From Arthrobacter sp. zg-Y238 (GTDB lineage: Bacteria; Actinomycetota; Actinomycetes; Actinomycetales; Micrococcaceae), in the NCBI RefSeq assembly GCF_024385525.1, contig NZ_JANFLU010000001.1, forward strand, positions 434,001 through 498,000: a stretch of DNA of 64,000 bases, given 5' to 3'. This document shows positions 16,468 to 24,702 of this stretch, piece by piece. Every line of letters begins with the position of its first letter. Within the stretch, counting starts at the first letter, position 1. A model generated the notes under the pieces. That model had not been told where the DNA came from and searched no databases. It worked only from the letters and a program-made list of their open reading frames with translations. The position numbers and the translations under genes were made by a program.

Positions 16468-17238
16468 ATGAGCACTACCGACACAAGTTATATGACCACC
16501 ACCGCCACCAAGAAGTCCTTCGTTGTGACATGGCTGCTCGCGCTTTTCCTAGGCACGCTGGGCATCGATCGCTTCTACTTGGGCAAGATCGGGACCGGTG
16601 TCCTGAAGCTCCTGACGGGTGGCGGTTTCGGTATCTGGACGCTGGTCGACCTGATCATCACCCTGACCGGCAACCAGAAGGACAAGAACGGTCAGCCTCT
16701 CGCCGGATACCCAGAGAACAAGAAGATGGCGTGGATCGTCACAGCCGTCGTCTGGGTCCTCAACATCGTGGTTTCGCTGGTCATGGTCCTCACCGGAGCG
16801 CTGGCAGTCGGCTCGGCCGTTGAGAACAGCCAGACAGTGTCCCAGGAGGACAACGGCACGGCAGTCGAGGCCCCGGCTCCCTCAGAGGAGTACACGGTGG
16901 CCCCCGCTCCCGTCGAGTCGGAAGATTCCACCATGGACTCGTCAGTGCCGGAGGAATACCGGGCCGCTATGGAGAGTGCTGAGGGCATCAACTTTCTGAG
17001 CCCGAGCAAGGCCGACTTCTACGACAAGCTGATCTTCGCTGGCCACTCCCCGGAGGCGGCTCAGTATGTCCTGGACAACTTTGACGTGGACTACAAGGAG
17101 AACGCGCTGAAGAATGCCCAGAACTATAAGGACGGATGGGACAAGACCCCCGAGGAAATCCGCGAGCAGCTCGTCAGCGAACACGGCGAGCAGTTCACGC
17201 CGGAGGAAGCCGACTACGCCATTCAGAACCTGAAGTAG
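16468..17238 (+). CDS. TM2-domain protein with C-terminal Ltp-like repeats
   Basis: A 256-residue membrane protein. Residues about 15-70 form a TM2 domain (VVTWLLALFLGTLGIDRFYLG, GVLKLLTGGGFGIWTLVDLI). A third hydrophobic segment follows at about 88-116, then an acidic Ser/Pro/Glu linker. The tail has two helix-hairpin repeats (EEYRAAMESAEGINFLSPSK... and ENALKNAQNYKDGWDKTPEE...FTPEEADYAIQNLK) of the type called host cell surface-exposed lipoprotein (Ltp). In streptococcal phage TP-J34, Ltp blocks phage DNA injection. Here the repeats are anchored by TM2 helices instead of a lipid. An exclusion role is inference. Confidence 0.8.
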   Translation: MSTTDTSYMTTTATKKSFVVTWLLALFLGTLGIDRFYLGKIGTGVLKLLTGGGFGIWTLVDLIITLTGNQKDKNGQPLAGYPENKKMAWIVTAVVWVLNIVVSLVMVLTGALAVGSAVENSQTVSQEDNGTAVEAPAPSEEYTVAPAPVESEDSTMDSSVPEEYRAAMESAEGINFLSPSKADFYDKLIFAGHSPEAAQYVLDNFDVDYKENALKNAQNYKDGWDKTPEEIREQLVSEHGEQFTPEEADYAIQNLK

Positions 17239-17269
17239 CCACCTCCGCCGGAGTCTGCGGCACCTTCAA

Positions 17270-17307
17270 GGAATAGCCAGAAGCGCACGGTTGCTTCTGG
17301 CTATTCC
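17270..17307 (+). terminator. Intrinsic terminator after the TM2-Ltp gene
   Basis: A perfect 15-bp inverted repeat, GGAATAGCCAGAAGC at 17270-17284 and its complement at 17293-17307, with an 8-base loop and a short T run, 31 bases downstream of the stop codon. Confidence 0.85.
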
Positions 17308-17383
17308 TTTGCCCGGATGACACGGTCCGCTCTACGAAATCATGCAGCCCGATTTGGTAGGCGGCCTGGCTGGGCGTACCCGG

Positions 17384-18997
17384 TCAGGCGCGGGACTCGT
17401 CCCTGAGGAGCCAGACCGCACTGTCCGCCGGAAGCAGTCCCGCATCGGTCAGGGGCGATGATGCCAACACAACGCTGCCTTGCGGAAGGGCACAGGGCTC
17501 CTCACCCATGGCCACGGCAAGCAGGAACCGGTCCCCGCGCTCGCAGATGAGCAACCCGTTGTCCTGGACGTGCCAAGTGCTGGCGTCGTCAGGGGAGAAG
17601 ATCTCTTTTTCGGTCAGCTGCCTCCGCAATTCGAGCGCCTCAGTAACGAGATGCAGAGTTGACCCGCGATCGTTCCTGTGTGCTTCCACAGATCGCGATC
17701 CCCACAAAGCCGGTGTCGGCAGCCAAGGTTCGGCTGCCGCTGCGGGGGAGAACCCGTAGGCATTGTCGGGCGCGATCGTCCAGGGCACCGGGACACGAGC
17801 CCCGTCACGGGACACCCCGGCCCGGGTCCACATGGGATCCGCTCGGGCGTGGAGCGGCACCTCAGCTTCGGGCAGGTTAAGCTCCTGGCCTTGGTAGATG
17901 TACGCGCCACCGGGCAGTCCCAGGATGGCGAGCAAGCCCGCACGCGCGCGGAGGGTTCCGCGTTCACCGCCACCGAACCGTGTCACAGAGCGGACAATGT
18001 CGTGGTTCTCGAGTGCCCAGGTCAGCGGCGCCCCGTGTTCTTTCCGAGCGGCTTCGAGTTCAGTGCCGACTGCGGCCCAAGCTGCGGCATCCCAGCCCAG
18101 CTTCACGAAGGCAAATGCGAAGGCCTGATGCATCTCGTCATGCCGGGTGTACCGGGCAGCGCGGTGCGGTTCCAGATTCACCTCGCCTACCAGCACCCGA
18201 GTGGGGGAGTAAGAGTCGGCAACGCGGCGCCAGCGCCGGTACACCTCGTGCACTTCATCCTGATCGGATACCTGCGGGTTGGAGCGCAGCCCGTCGACGA
18301 CGGCGTCAGTGCCTTCAGTGTCGGGCAGCCCGTCCGCTTTGAACAGGGCGTGTGCGACGTCGATGCGCACGCCGTCCACGCCCTTGTTGAACCAGAACCG
18401 GAGCACGCCCTCGAAGTAGTCGCCCACTGCGGGGTTGCGCCAGTTCCAGTCCGGCTGCTCCGGGGAAAAGAGGTGCAGGTACCACTCCTTGTCCGTGTCC
18501 GAGCCAGGATTCACCCGGCTCCAGGCACGGCCGCCGAAGACGCTCTGCCAGTTGTTCGGCGGGGTGTCGTCATCAACGCCGTTCTCGAAGTGGAACATCG
18601 CCCGTTCGGGTGAGCCTGAATCGGCGGCGACGGCAGCTTGGAACAGAGGGTGCTCCGATGAGCAGTGGTTGGGCACCACGTCGAGGAAGATCCGAAGCCC
18701 CAGAGCGTGCGCTGCCTCGAGCACTTGGTCGAATTGTTCCATGGTGCCGAAGAGGGGATCGACCGCACAGTAGTCGCTGACGTCGTAGCCCTGGTCCACC
18801 TGCGGGGAGGGCTGGAACGGGGTCATCCAGATGCCGTCGACGCCGAGTGAGGCAATGTACGGCAGGCGGTCCAGCAGGCCCGCAAGATCGCCCACCCCGT
18901 CACCGTTGCCGTCGGCGAAGGAGCGTGGATAGACCTGGTAGATGACGGCGTCCTGCCACCAGCCGGGCTTCTGCCCCCGGGCCGTCGGCCGGCTCAT
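17384..18997 (-). CDS. Glycoside hydrolase family 13 alpha-glucosidase
   Basis: A 537-residue GH13 enzyme. Conserved regions appear in order: DVVPNH (region I), GVRIDVAH (region II, nucleophile Asp), GEVN (region III, general acid Glu) and ENHD (region IV, transition-state Asp). The start WWQDAVIYQVYPRSF...DGVGDL is typical of oligo-1,6-glucosidase/alpha-glucosidase, cytoplasmic with no signal peptide. Its ATG overlaps the permease stop (ATGA). It is the last gene of the lacI-binding protein-permease-permease-GH13 operon, so it hydrolyses the imported alpha-glucoside. Confidence 0.93.
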   Translation of the reverse strand: MSRPTARGQKPGWWQDAVIYQVYPRSFADGNGDGVGDLAGLLDRLPYIASLGVDGIWMTPFQPSPQVDQGYDVSDYCAVDPLFGTMEQFDQVLEAAHALGLRIFLDVVPNHCSSEHPLFQAAVAADSGSPERAMFHFENGVDDDTPPNNWQSVFGGRAWSRVNPGSDTDKEWYLHLFSPEQPDWNWRNPAVGDYFEGVLRFWFNKGVDGVRIDVAHALFKADGLPDTEGTDAVVDGLRSNPQVSDQDEVHEVYRRWRRVADSYSPTRVLVGEVNLEPHRAARYTRHDEMHQAFAFAFVKLGWDAAAWAAVGTELEAARKEHGAPLTWALENHDIVRSVTRFGGGERGTLRARAGLLAILGLPGGAYIYQGQELNLPEAEVPLHARADPMWTRAGVSRDGARVPVPWTIAPDNAYGFSPAAAAEPWLPTPALWGSRSVEAHRNDRGSTLHLVTEALELRRQLTEKEIFSPDDASTWHVQDNGLLICERGDRFLLAVAMGEEPCALPQGSVVLASSPLTDAGLLPADSAVWLLRDESRA

Positions 18998-19884
18998 TTG
19001 GTGGCACCCGAGGTGAGTCCCTCGACGATCCGCCGCTGGAAGATGAGAACCATGATGACCAACGGGACGGTGACGATCACTCCCGCTGCCATTTGCTCAC
19101 CGAAGGGTGCCTGGAACTCCGTCGCCCCTGTGAACTTGGAAATGGCGACCGTGGCAGTCTGCCGTTCGGGATCATTGATCATCGACAGCGCGATGATGAA
19201 CTCGTTCCAGCTGTGGATGAACGTGAGGATCGCCGTCGTGAAGACGCCGGGGGCGGCCAACGGCAGGAGGATCTTCCGGAACGCCTGCCACTTCGTGCAG
19301 CCGTCAATCATCGCCGCCTCCTCCAGGTCGAAGGGCAGCGCCTTCATGAAGGTGGTGAGATTCCAAACGGCAAGCGGGATGGCGAAGGACAGGTTGGGCA
19401 CGATCATTGCCTGGTAGGTGTTGATCCAGCCGATGTCCGTGAACAGGCGCAGCAGTGGCACCACCACGGAGATGCCGGGGAACATGGAGGTGGCAATAAC
19501 GAGGCCGAGGATCACGGACTTGAACCGGAAGTTCAGCCGCGAGATGGCATAGGCGGCGAAGATCCCGAGCACTAGTGCCGCCGTCGTCGTGGTGCCGGCG
19601 ACGATCAGGCTGTTCAGCAGGGCCTGGCCGAACATCGTGGATCCGTCGAAGACCTTCAGGTAGTTCTCGAGTGAGAAGGGCTGGGGAATGAGGGTGTTGT
19701 CGAAGATATCTGCCGTGCGGCGGAAGCTGGAGACCAGCATCCAGTAAAAGGGTGAGAGGCAGTACACGAAGATCGCGGCGAGGCCGAGGTACGTGAGGTA
19801 ACTCTTCGCGCCGCGCTTCGCGGGTTTCCGCTGCGGGGCGGGGTCGGGGGTGTCCGCGCGTGTCAGGAGGGGGATCTGGGTCAT
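18994..19884 (-). CDS. Carbohydrate ABC transporter permease (MalG-like, CUT1)
   Basis: A 296-residue permease starting MTQIPLLTRADTPDPAPQR, with six membrane segments and the EAA loop EEAAMIDGCTKWQAFRKILLPLAAPG (about residues 205-230; the G..I.P spacing contacts the ATPase). The start is fixed by the ATGA overlap with the upstream permease; the longer open frame is in the wrong phase for that gene and is rejected. It is the second permease of a CUT1-type sugar importer. Confidence 0.93.
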   Translation of the reverse strand: MTQIPLLTRADTPDPAPQRKPAKRGAKSYLTYLGLAAIFVYCLSPFYWMLVSSFRRTADIFDNTLIPQPFSLENYLKVFDGSTMFGQALLNSLIVAGTTTTAALVLGIFAAYAISRLNFRFKSVILGLVIATSMFPGISVVVPLLRLFTDIGWINTYQAMIVPNLSFAIPLAVWNLTTFMKALPFDLEEAAMIDGCTKWQAFRKILLPLAAPGVFTTAILTFIHSWNEFIIALSMINDPERQTATVAISKFTGATEFQAPFGEQMAAGVIVTVPLVIMVLIFQRRIVEGLTSGATK

Positions 19885-20879
19885 GCCTTTGCCTTCCGGG
19901 AGCCGGCCTTGCGGAGGGTACGCGTCTCCTTGGTCCCGGCGACGTCGGCGCCGAGCAGCTTCACGAAGACGATCGCGACCAGGGCCACGTACAGGAACAG
20001 GATGATGGCGAACGCCGACGCCGAGCCGTAGCGCAGCTGGTTGGATTCGTCCCAGGCGAGCATCGAGAGGGTCTCCACGGATTGTTTGCCGGGGCCGATC
20101 AGGACGAACGGCAGGTCGAACATCCGCAGGGCGTCGAGCAGCCGGAAGAGGACGGCGACCAGCAGCGTCGGCTTCACGAGCGGCAGGGTAATCGAACCCA
20201 GCGTGCGCCACCAGCCGGCGCCGTCGATGCGTGCGGCCTCGTACACCTCCTCCGGGATGACCTGCATGCCGGCCAGGACGAGCAGGCCGATGAACGGTGC
20301 CGTTTTCCAGACTTCGGCGATGATCACTGCGGCTTTGGCCTGGAAACCTTCGGCGGTCCAGAGGATTTCCGTGCCGATCAGGGTGTTGGCGATGCCGTCC
20401 GACTGGAAGATCCAGCGCCACAGCAGTCCCGAGACGGCGGTGGGGACGGCCCACGGGATGAGGATGCTGGCGCGCAGGATGCCCCGGCCGCGGAACGCCC
20501 GGTTCATGGCCAGGGCCAGGCACAGCCCGAGCACGGTTTCCAGACCGACGGTGGTGATGGTGAAGAAGGTGGTGTTGGCGAGGGCGTTCAGGAACCGTTC
20601 CCCGGACTCCCCGGCAAGGAGGTCCAGGTAGTTGGCCAGCCCGACGAAGGTCTCACCTTCGGCCACGAAGCCGTCTTCGTCGAGCCCGGATTCCTCCCGG
20701 AAGAGCGACTGGTAGAGGGCGGACACCAGGGGGTAGGCGATGACCAGGCCCAGGACCAGCAGGGTGGGGGACAGCAGCAGCGCGGCCATCCTGCCTTCGC
20801 CGGAGGTGCGGGTGCCGGGCTTGTGCTTGGGGGCCGGGCCGTCGGGACGGCGCGGGGGCGCAGCGGTGCTGGTACTCAT
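19881..20879 (-). CDS. Carbohydrate ABC transporter permease (MalF-like, CUT1)
   Basis: A 332-residue permease with a basic, Pro-rich cytoplasmic N-terminus (MSTSTAAPPRRPDGPAPKHK), about six membrane helices and the EAA loop EEVYEAARIDGAGWWRTLGS with ITLPLVKPTLL. It follows the binding-protein gene and overlaps the next permease by 4 bases. No ATP-binding gene is in the operon, so a shared ATPase of the MsiK type encoded elsewhere is expected, as is usual in actinobacteria. Confidence 0.93.
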   Translation of the reverse strand: MSTSTAAPPRRPDGPAPKHKPGTRTSGEGRMAALLLSPTLLVLGLVIAYPLVSALYQSLFREESGLDEDGFVAEGETFVGLANYLDLLAGESGERFLNALANTTFFTITTVGLETVLGLCLALAMNRAFRGRGILRASILIPWAVPTAVSGLLWRWIFQSDGIANTLIGTEILWTAEGFQAKAAVIIAEVWKTAPFIGLLVLAGMQVIPEEVYEAARIDGAGWWRTLGSITLPLVKPTLLVAVLFRLLDALRMFDLPFVLIGPGKQSVETLSMLAWDESNQLRYGSASAFAIILFLYVALVAIVFVKLLGADVAGTKETRTLRKAGSRKAKA

Positions 20880-20954
20880 GGAGTTCCTAACTGTGCACGG
20901 GGAATGGGAATCAGACGGCGGCCGCGGGCACAGGCGCCTGCGGCCGCCGGCGGC

Positions 20955-22277
20955 CTATTCGGCGGAGAGCTCTTCGAGCTTCGCCTGCATGTCGGCCAGG
21001 GCCGTCTCCGGATCCTTCTCCCCGGTGAGTGCCGCGTACGCCTCTTCCTGAATGGCCGTCGTCGTCGCGCCGTACTTCACGACCTGCGGGCGCGCCTGCG
21101 CGTTCTCCAAAGATTCCAGGAGCGTGGGATAGAACGGGCGCTTTTCAACAACGGCGGGATCCTCGAGCAGTGAGGGGTAGACGGGAGCCCGCGAACTCTT
21201 GTCCAGGCGTGCTTTCGACTCTTCCTCGCTGGTGAAGAACTTGATGAAGTCCAGGGCCGTTGCCTTGTTCTCCGTGAACGGCGAGACGGCGAGGTTCCGG
21301 CCGCCCAGCGTGGAGACCCCCGGATTGTCGCCGATGCCGGGAACCGAGCTGATGCCGAATTTGTCCACAACGGCGCTGGAACCGTCCGTGGCGGTCAGCG
21401 AGGAGTAGACGAACGGCCAGTTGCGCAGGAACACGAGATCGCCTTCTTGGAAGGCCCGGCGGCCCTGCTCCTCGATGTAGGTGATGGCGTCACTGGGAAC
21501 CAGGCCCTCGTTGAAGGCGTCGGTGAGCTGGGTGAGTCCGGCGAGGGCTTCGGGGGTGTTCACCGTCGGGGCACCCTCATCGTCGAAGACCTGGCCGCCG
21601 GCTGATCCGACGGCTTCGGTGAAGTTCACCGTCAGGGCCTCGTTTTTGTCGAACTGGCCCGCGTAGCAGGACATGCCCTCCGCCTCGGGGAGGGCGAGGA
21701 CCTTCTCGCACGCCGCCGTCATCTCTTCCCAGTTCGTGGGCGGGGCTTCGATGCCGGCCGCCTGGAGGAGGTCCGTGCGGTGGTAGAGCAGGGCACCGTC
21801 CGTGTAGTACGGGGCGCCGTACAGCGTGCCGCGGTAGGTTGCGGTCTCCACTGCGGCAGGGACCATGGTGTCCGTGGGCAGTGCGTCGTCGGGCAGCGGC
21901 ATGATCCACCGGTTCGCGGCGAACTCGGAGGTCCAGACGACGTCGAGGTTCAGGACGCTGAAGGTCTCCGACTTGATCTGGGCGTTCTGCACCAACTGCT
22001 GGCGCTGCTGGTCCGCGGAATCGGGCAGCTCGACGAACGTCACCTGCTCCTCGGGGTGCTCGGCGTTCCATTTGTCGATAGTGTCCTGCGCGGCGCCGGA
22101 GGCATCCCGGGAGGAGACATAGTTGATGGGGCCCCGGCCCTCGAACGCTGCGGCCGCGTCCTGCTGCGCTTCGGGTTCTTCACTGTTTCCTCCGCCGCAG
22201 CCGGTGAGGACCAGGCCGGAGATGGTCAGTGCTGCTGTTCCGAGGAGGATCTGTCGAAAGTGGCGTCGTTGCCTCAT
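20955..22277 (-). CDS. Extracellular alpha-glucoside-binding lipoprotein (CUT1 solute-binding protein)
   Basis: A 440-residue lipoprotein. It has a basic start (MRQRRHFRQ), a hydrophobic segment and the lipobox LVLTGC with Cys near residue 26, then GGGNSEEPEAQQDAA as a flexible tether. The mature part is a family-1 sugar-binding fold: SRDASGAAQDTIDKWNAEHP, NLDVVWTSEFAA, DDALPTDTMVPAAVETATYRG, then YGAPYYTDGALLYHRTDLL. It lies 37 bases downstream of lacI and upstream of the two permeases. Confidence 0.92.
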   Translation of the reverse strand: MRQRRHFRQILLGTAALTISGLVLTGCGGGNSEEPEAQQDAAAAFEGRGPINYVSSRDASGAAQDTIDKWNAEHPEEQVTFVELPDSADQQRQQLVQNAQIKSETFSVLNLDVVWTSEFAANRWIMPLPDDALPTDTMVPAAVETATYRGTLYGAPYYTDGALLYHRTDLLQAAGIEAPPTNWEEMTAACEKVLALPEAEGMSCYAGQFDKNEALTVNFTEAVGSAGGQVFDDEGAPTVNTPEALAGLTQLTDAFNEGLVPSDAITYIEEQGRRAFQEGDLVFLRNWPFVYSSLTATDGSSAVVDKFGISSVPGIGDNPGVSTLGGRNLAVSPFTENKATALDFIKFFTSEEESKARLDKSSRAPVYPSLLEDPAVVEKRPFYPTLLESLENAQARPQVVKYGATTTAIQEEAYAALTGEKDPETALADMQAKLEELSAE

Positions 22278-22314
22278 GCTGTGCTCCTTGTAGTGGCGAG
22301 TGGTGCGTGGCTTT

Positions 22315-23298
22315 TTAGTGCTGGTCTTGGGGCGGGCTGGTGGACCCGCGGGCAATGAGGGTGTGCGGCACAATGCGCGGACCGAGGTCGCGGGTGCGCA
22401 GCAGTTTGGCGACCGCCGTCCTGCCCATTTCCTCCAGCGGCTGGGCGACGGTGCTCAGCGGAGGGTGGACGTGCTGGGACGTGGACGTGTTGTCGAAGCC
22501 GAGTACCGAGACGTCCTCCGGCACCCGGCGGCCACGCTCCTGCAGCTCGTTGACGGTGGCGGCGGCCATCTCGTCGCTGACCGCGAAGACGGCGGTGAGG
22601 TCCGGTTCCTGCCGAAGCAGTTCATCCAGGCCCGGGGCGCCGCTCTCGTAGAAGAAGGTGCCGTGGGCGACGACGGCGGTGTGGCCTGCCTCGGCCATGG
22701 CCCGTTCGTAGCCGCGCTGGCGCGGGTGGGCGACGAAGACCGACGCCGGATCCCCGGCGAGCAGGCCGATCCGCCGGTGGCCCAGCGAGAGCAGGTACCG
22801 GGTGGCATCGTAGGCGGCCCGCTCGTCATCAATGGAGACGCTGGGGGAGCCGGACCGGTCACTGATGGCCACGGAAATCAGGGGGATGTTCGGGCCGAGG
22901 ATCTGCCGCATTTCCTGGGTGATGACGGCGGAAATCAGGATGACGCCGGCGGCCCGGTAGGTGCGCAGCGTCCGCAGGTACCCGTCGATGAAGACGGACT
23001 GCAGGCCGGTGCGGCCGAGCATGACCGCATAGCCCTGCTCGCGTGCGGCTTCCTCGACGCCGCGCATCACCTCGGAGGCAAGGGCGTCGGAGACCATGGG
23101 GGCGAGGAGCCCGATCACCGAGGTTTGCCGGGTCTTTAGCCCGCGGGCCATGAAGTCGGTCTCGTAATTGAGGCGGGTTACGGCCTCTTCGACGCGGCGC
23201 CGGGTCTCCTCGGAGTAGCCCACGAGGCCGTTGACCACCCGGGACACGGTGGCCGGGGAGACGCCGGCATGCTTCGCCACATCCCTGATGGTTGCCAT
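22315..23298 (-). CDS. LacI family transcriptional regulator of the alpha-glucoside operon
   Basis: A 327-residue LacI-family repressor starting MATIRDVAKHAGVSPATVSR, the helix-turn-helix, followed by the hinge helix (YETDFMARGLKTRQT). The periplasmic-binding-protein-like core has SVIGLLAP, AISDRSGSPSVSIDDERAAYDATRYLLSLGHRRIG (split segments) and SVLGFDNTSTSQHVHPPLSTV. AAGGAGGC precedes the ATG. It is the first gene of the operon and has operator-like dyads in its own promoter, so it is probably autoregulated and induced by the transported sugar. Confidence 0.92.
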   Translation of the reverse strand: MATIRDVAKHAGVSPATVSRVVNGLVGYSEETRRRVEEAVTRLNYETDFMARGLKTRQTSVIGLLAPMVSDALASEVMRGVEEAAREQGYAVMLGRTGLQSVFIDGYLRTLRTYRAAGVILISAVITQEMRQILGPNIPLISVAISDRSGSPSVSIDDERAAYDATRYLLSLGHRRIGLLAGDPASVFVAHPRQRGYERAMAEAGHTAVVAHGTFFYESGAPGLDELLRQEPDLTAVFAVSDEMAAATVNELQERGRRVPEDVSVLGFDNTSTSQHVHPPLSTVAQPLEEMGRTAVAKLLRTRDLGPRIVPHTLIARGSTSPPQDQH

Positions 23299-23332
23299 GG
23301 CCCGCCTCCTTCTGGTCTCCTGTGTGGGGCGC

Positions 23333-23353
23333 AAACGGTTTACGTAAACGGTT
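23333..23353. promoter_or_regulatory. LacI-type operator in the operon promoter
   Basis: A CG-centred palindrome TTTACGTAAA (23339-23348) is flanked by the direct octamers AAACGGTT at 23333-23340 and 23346-23353. The outer GCGCAA/TTGCGC bases continue the symmetry half a step out of phase. A related CGTAAACGGG lies at 23405-23414. On the minus strand TGTGACA (about 23364-23370) could be a -35, placing the operator across the -10 region. Confidence 0.6.
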
Positions 23354-23419
23354 GCGCGATCTCTGTCACACCCTATGCGGAGGCGTGGAGGATCCATGAC
23401 GTTTCGTAAACGGGCAGGA

Positions 23420-23453
23420 AAAATCCCCTCGAACCCGGGTCCGAGGGGATTTT
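23420..23453 (-). terminator. Intrinsic terminator of MOSC gene copy 2
   Basis: A perfect 12-bp inverted repeat, AAAATCCCCTCG (23420-23431) and CGAGGGGATTTT (23442-23453), with a 10-base loop and flanking A/T runs. It lies 22 bases beyond the stop of the MOSC gene and upstream of the lacI promoter. Confidence 0.85.
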
Positions 23454-23475
23454 CAAAAGGTCTGTCGCCGGGGAA

Positions 23476-24039
23476 TCAGACGCACTTGAGCCGGCGCTGC
23501 GGCCCAGCCGGAAGCTCAACACGGATCTCGTCGTCGATGTTTACCCGCCCGCCTGCCAGCACAATGCCCATGATTCCCGTCTTCCGCACGGTTTTTCCGG
23601 CGTTGTCGCGGGGCAGCACCGCTTTGAGCAGCCCGGTCTGGAAGCGGTCGATCTGCCGGCAGGGATTCCGCAGCCCGGTCACCTGCACCACGGCGTCGGG
23701 TCCGATCCGCAGGAGTGTCCCCTCGGGCAGGTTCAGGAGGTCGATGCCGCGGGTGGTGATGTTTTCCCCGAGGTCGCCGGGGCGCACCTCGAAGCCGTCC
23801 TGCGCCAGTTCCTCGAACAGCTTCGCATGGATCAGGTGCACCTGCCGCAGGTTGGGTTCCGTCGGGTGGAACCGCTTTCTGAACACATGCTGCACGGTGG
23901 TGCCGGAATGCGCGTCTCCGTCGACGCCCAGCCCTTCCACCAACAGAACCGAGTCGACCCGGTCCTTGCTGAAGTTGTGCTTGCTGCTTTGACTGACGGA
24001 GACCACTTGCGGTCCTTCGGGAGTGCGGGTGGCAGTCAT
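23476..24039 (-). CDS. MOSC domain protein, copy 2 (intact)
   Basis: A 187-residue protein beginning MTATRTPEGPQVVSVSQSSK. The MOSC fold is shown by LLVEGLGVDGDAHSGTTVQH, VHLIHAELF-like LIHAKLFEELAQDGF, LRPGDLGENITT-like RPGDLGENITTRGIDLL and the Cys in TGLRNPCRQIDRFQTGL. This small YiiM-like subgroup binds pterin/molybdenum cofactor derivatives or acts in sulfur transfer; the exact activity is unknown. It has its own terminator. About 92% similar by eye at DNA level to the region 12460-12985, which lies 11 kb away in the same orientation. Confidence 0.85.
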   Translation of the reverse strand: MTATRTPEGPQVVSVSQSSKHNFSKDRVDSVLLVEGLGVDGDAHSGTTVQHVFRKRFHPTEPNLRQVHLIHAKLFEELAQDGFEVRPGDLGENITTRGIDLLNLPEGTLLRIGPDAVVQVTGLRNPCRQIDRFQTGLLKAVLPRDNAGKTVRKTGIMGIVLAGGRVNIDDEIRVELPAGPQRRLKCV

Positions 24040-24126
24040 TGACGGATCATTTCATATCCCGCCACGGCCTTCGGGAAGGCGCCAGAGGTCGAGCAAACTC
24101 CCTGCACCTGTCGGTGCGGCTGCCGT

Positions 24127-24702
24127 TCAGGAAACGCCGGGGAGGGAGAAGGAGAAGAACCTTCCCTCCCCAAGAGGGGTCGCGTTGACCCGGTACAGGC
24201 CGGAGACCAGCGCGGCGGACAGGACCGACGACGTTTCACCGGCGGCGACGACCCGGCCGTCGTCGAGGGCAATGATTCGGTCGGCATACCGTGCAGCCAG
24301 GTTCACGTCATGCAGGGCGGTGATCACTGTGAGTCCGTCCCCCGCGAGATCACGCAGCAGTTCGAGGGTTTCGAGCTGCGCGCGGACGTCGAGGTGGGGC
24401 GGCGGTTCCGTCTCCGGCGCCCACCCAGCGGCGTACGGGCCGTCGGGGAAGGCGACGCCGGAGATCCGGTCCTCGAGGCCCAGCGCGAGCAGCATTTCAA
24501 TGGACGTGGATTTGATCGCCACCACCTCCTCCGGCGGCTGCTCGAAGGTCACCGGCGTGCCGCAGTTGTCCACGGTGAACGGGAAGCCCGCCGCGGCGTC
24601 GGGCTGTGGGTCGGGCCGCGCCCCGGCGGAAGGGCCGGCGCACCCGCCGAGCAGGAGGGCGGCCAGCACGGGAAGCATCAACCAGCGGATGCGGCGCGGC
24701 AT
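24127..24702 (-). pseudogene. In-frame deletion fusion: ABC solute-binding lipoprotein joined to the C-terminus of an ABC ATPase (remnant of a proposed F420-0 transporter)
   Basis: The 191-residue frame starts with a lipoprotein signal (MLPVLAALLLGGC, Cys21) and a cobalamin/siderophore-type binding-protein N-domain (PFTVDNCGTPVTFEQPPEEV, then VAIKSTSIEMLLALGLEDRI). Near residue 101 it switches abruptly to an ABC ATPase tail: HLDVRAQLETLELLRDLAGD is the D-loop region, LTVITALHDVNLAARYADRI the H-loop, ending in DGRVVAAGETSSVL. The rest of the binding protein, the permease and the first two thirds of the ATPase are gone. The ATG overlaps the fgd stop. A binding protein-permease-ATPase cassette next to cofE and fgd is the arrangement described for the proposed F420-0 importer of actinobacteria. 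Confidence 0.8.
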
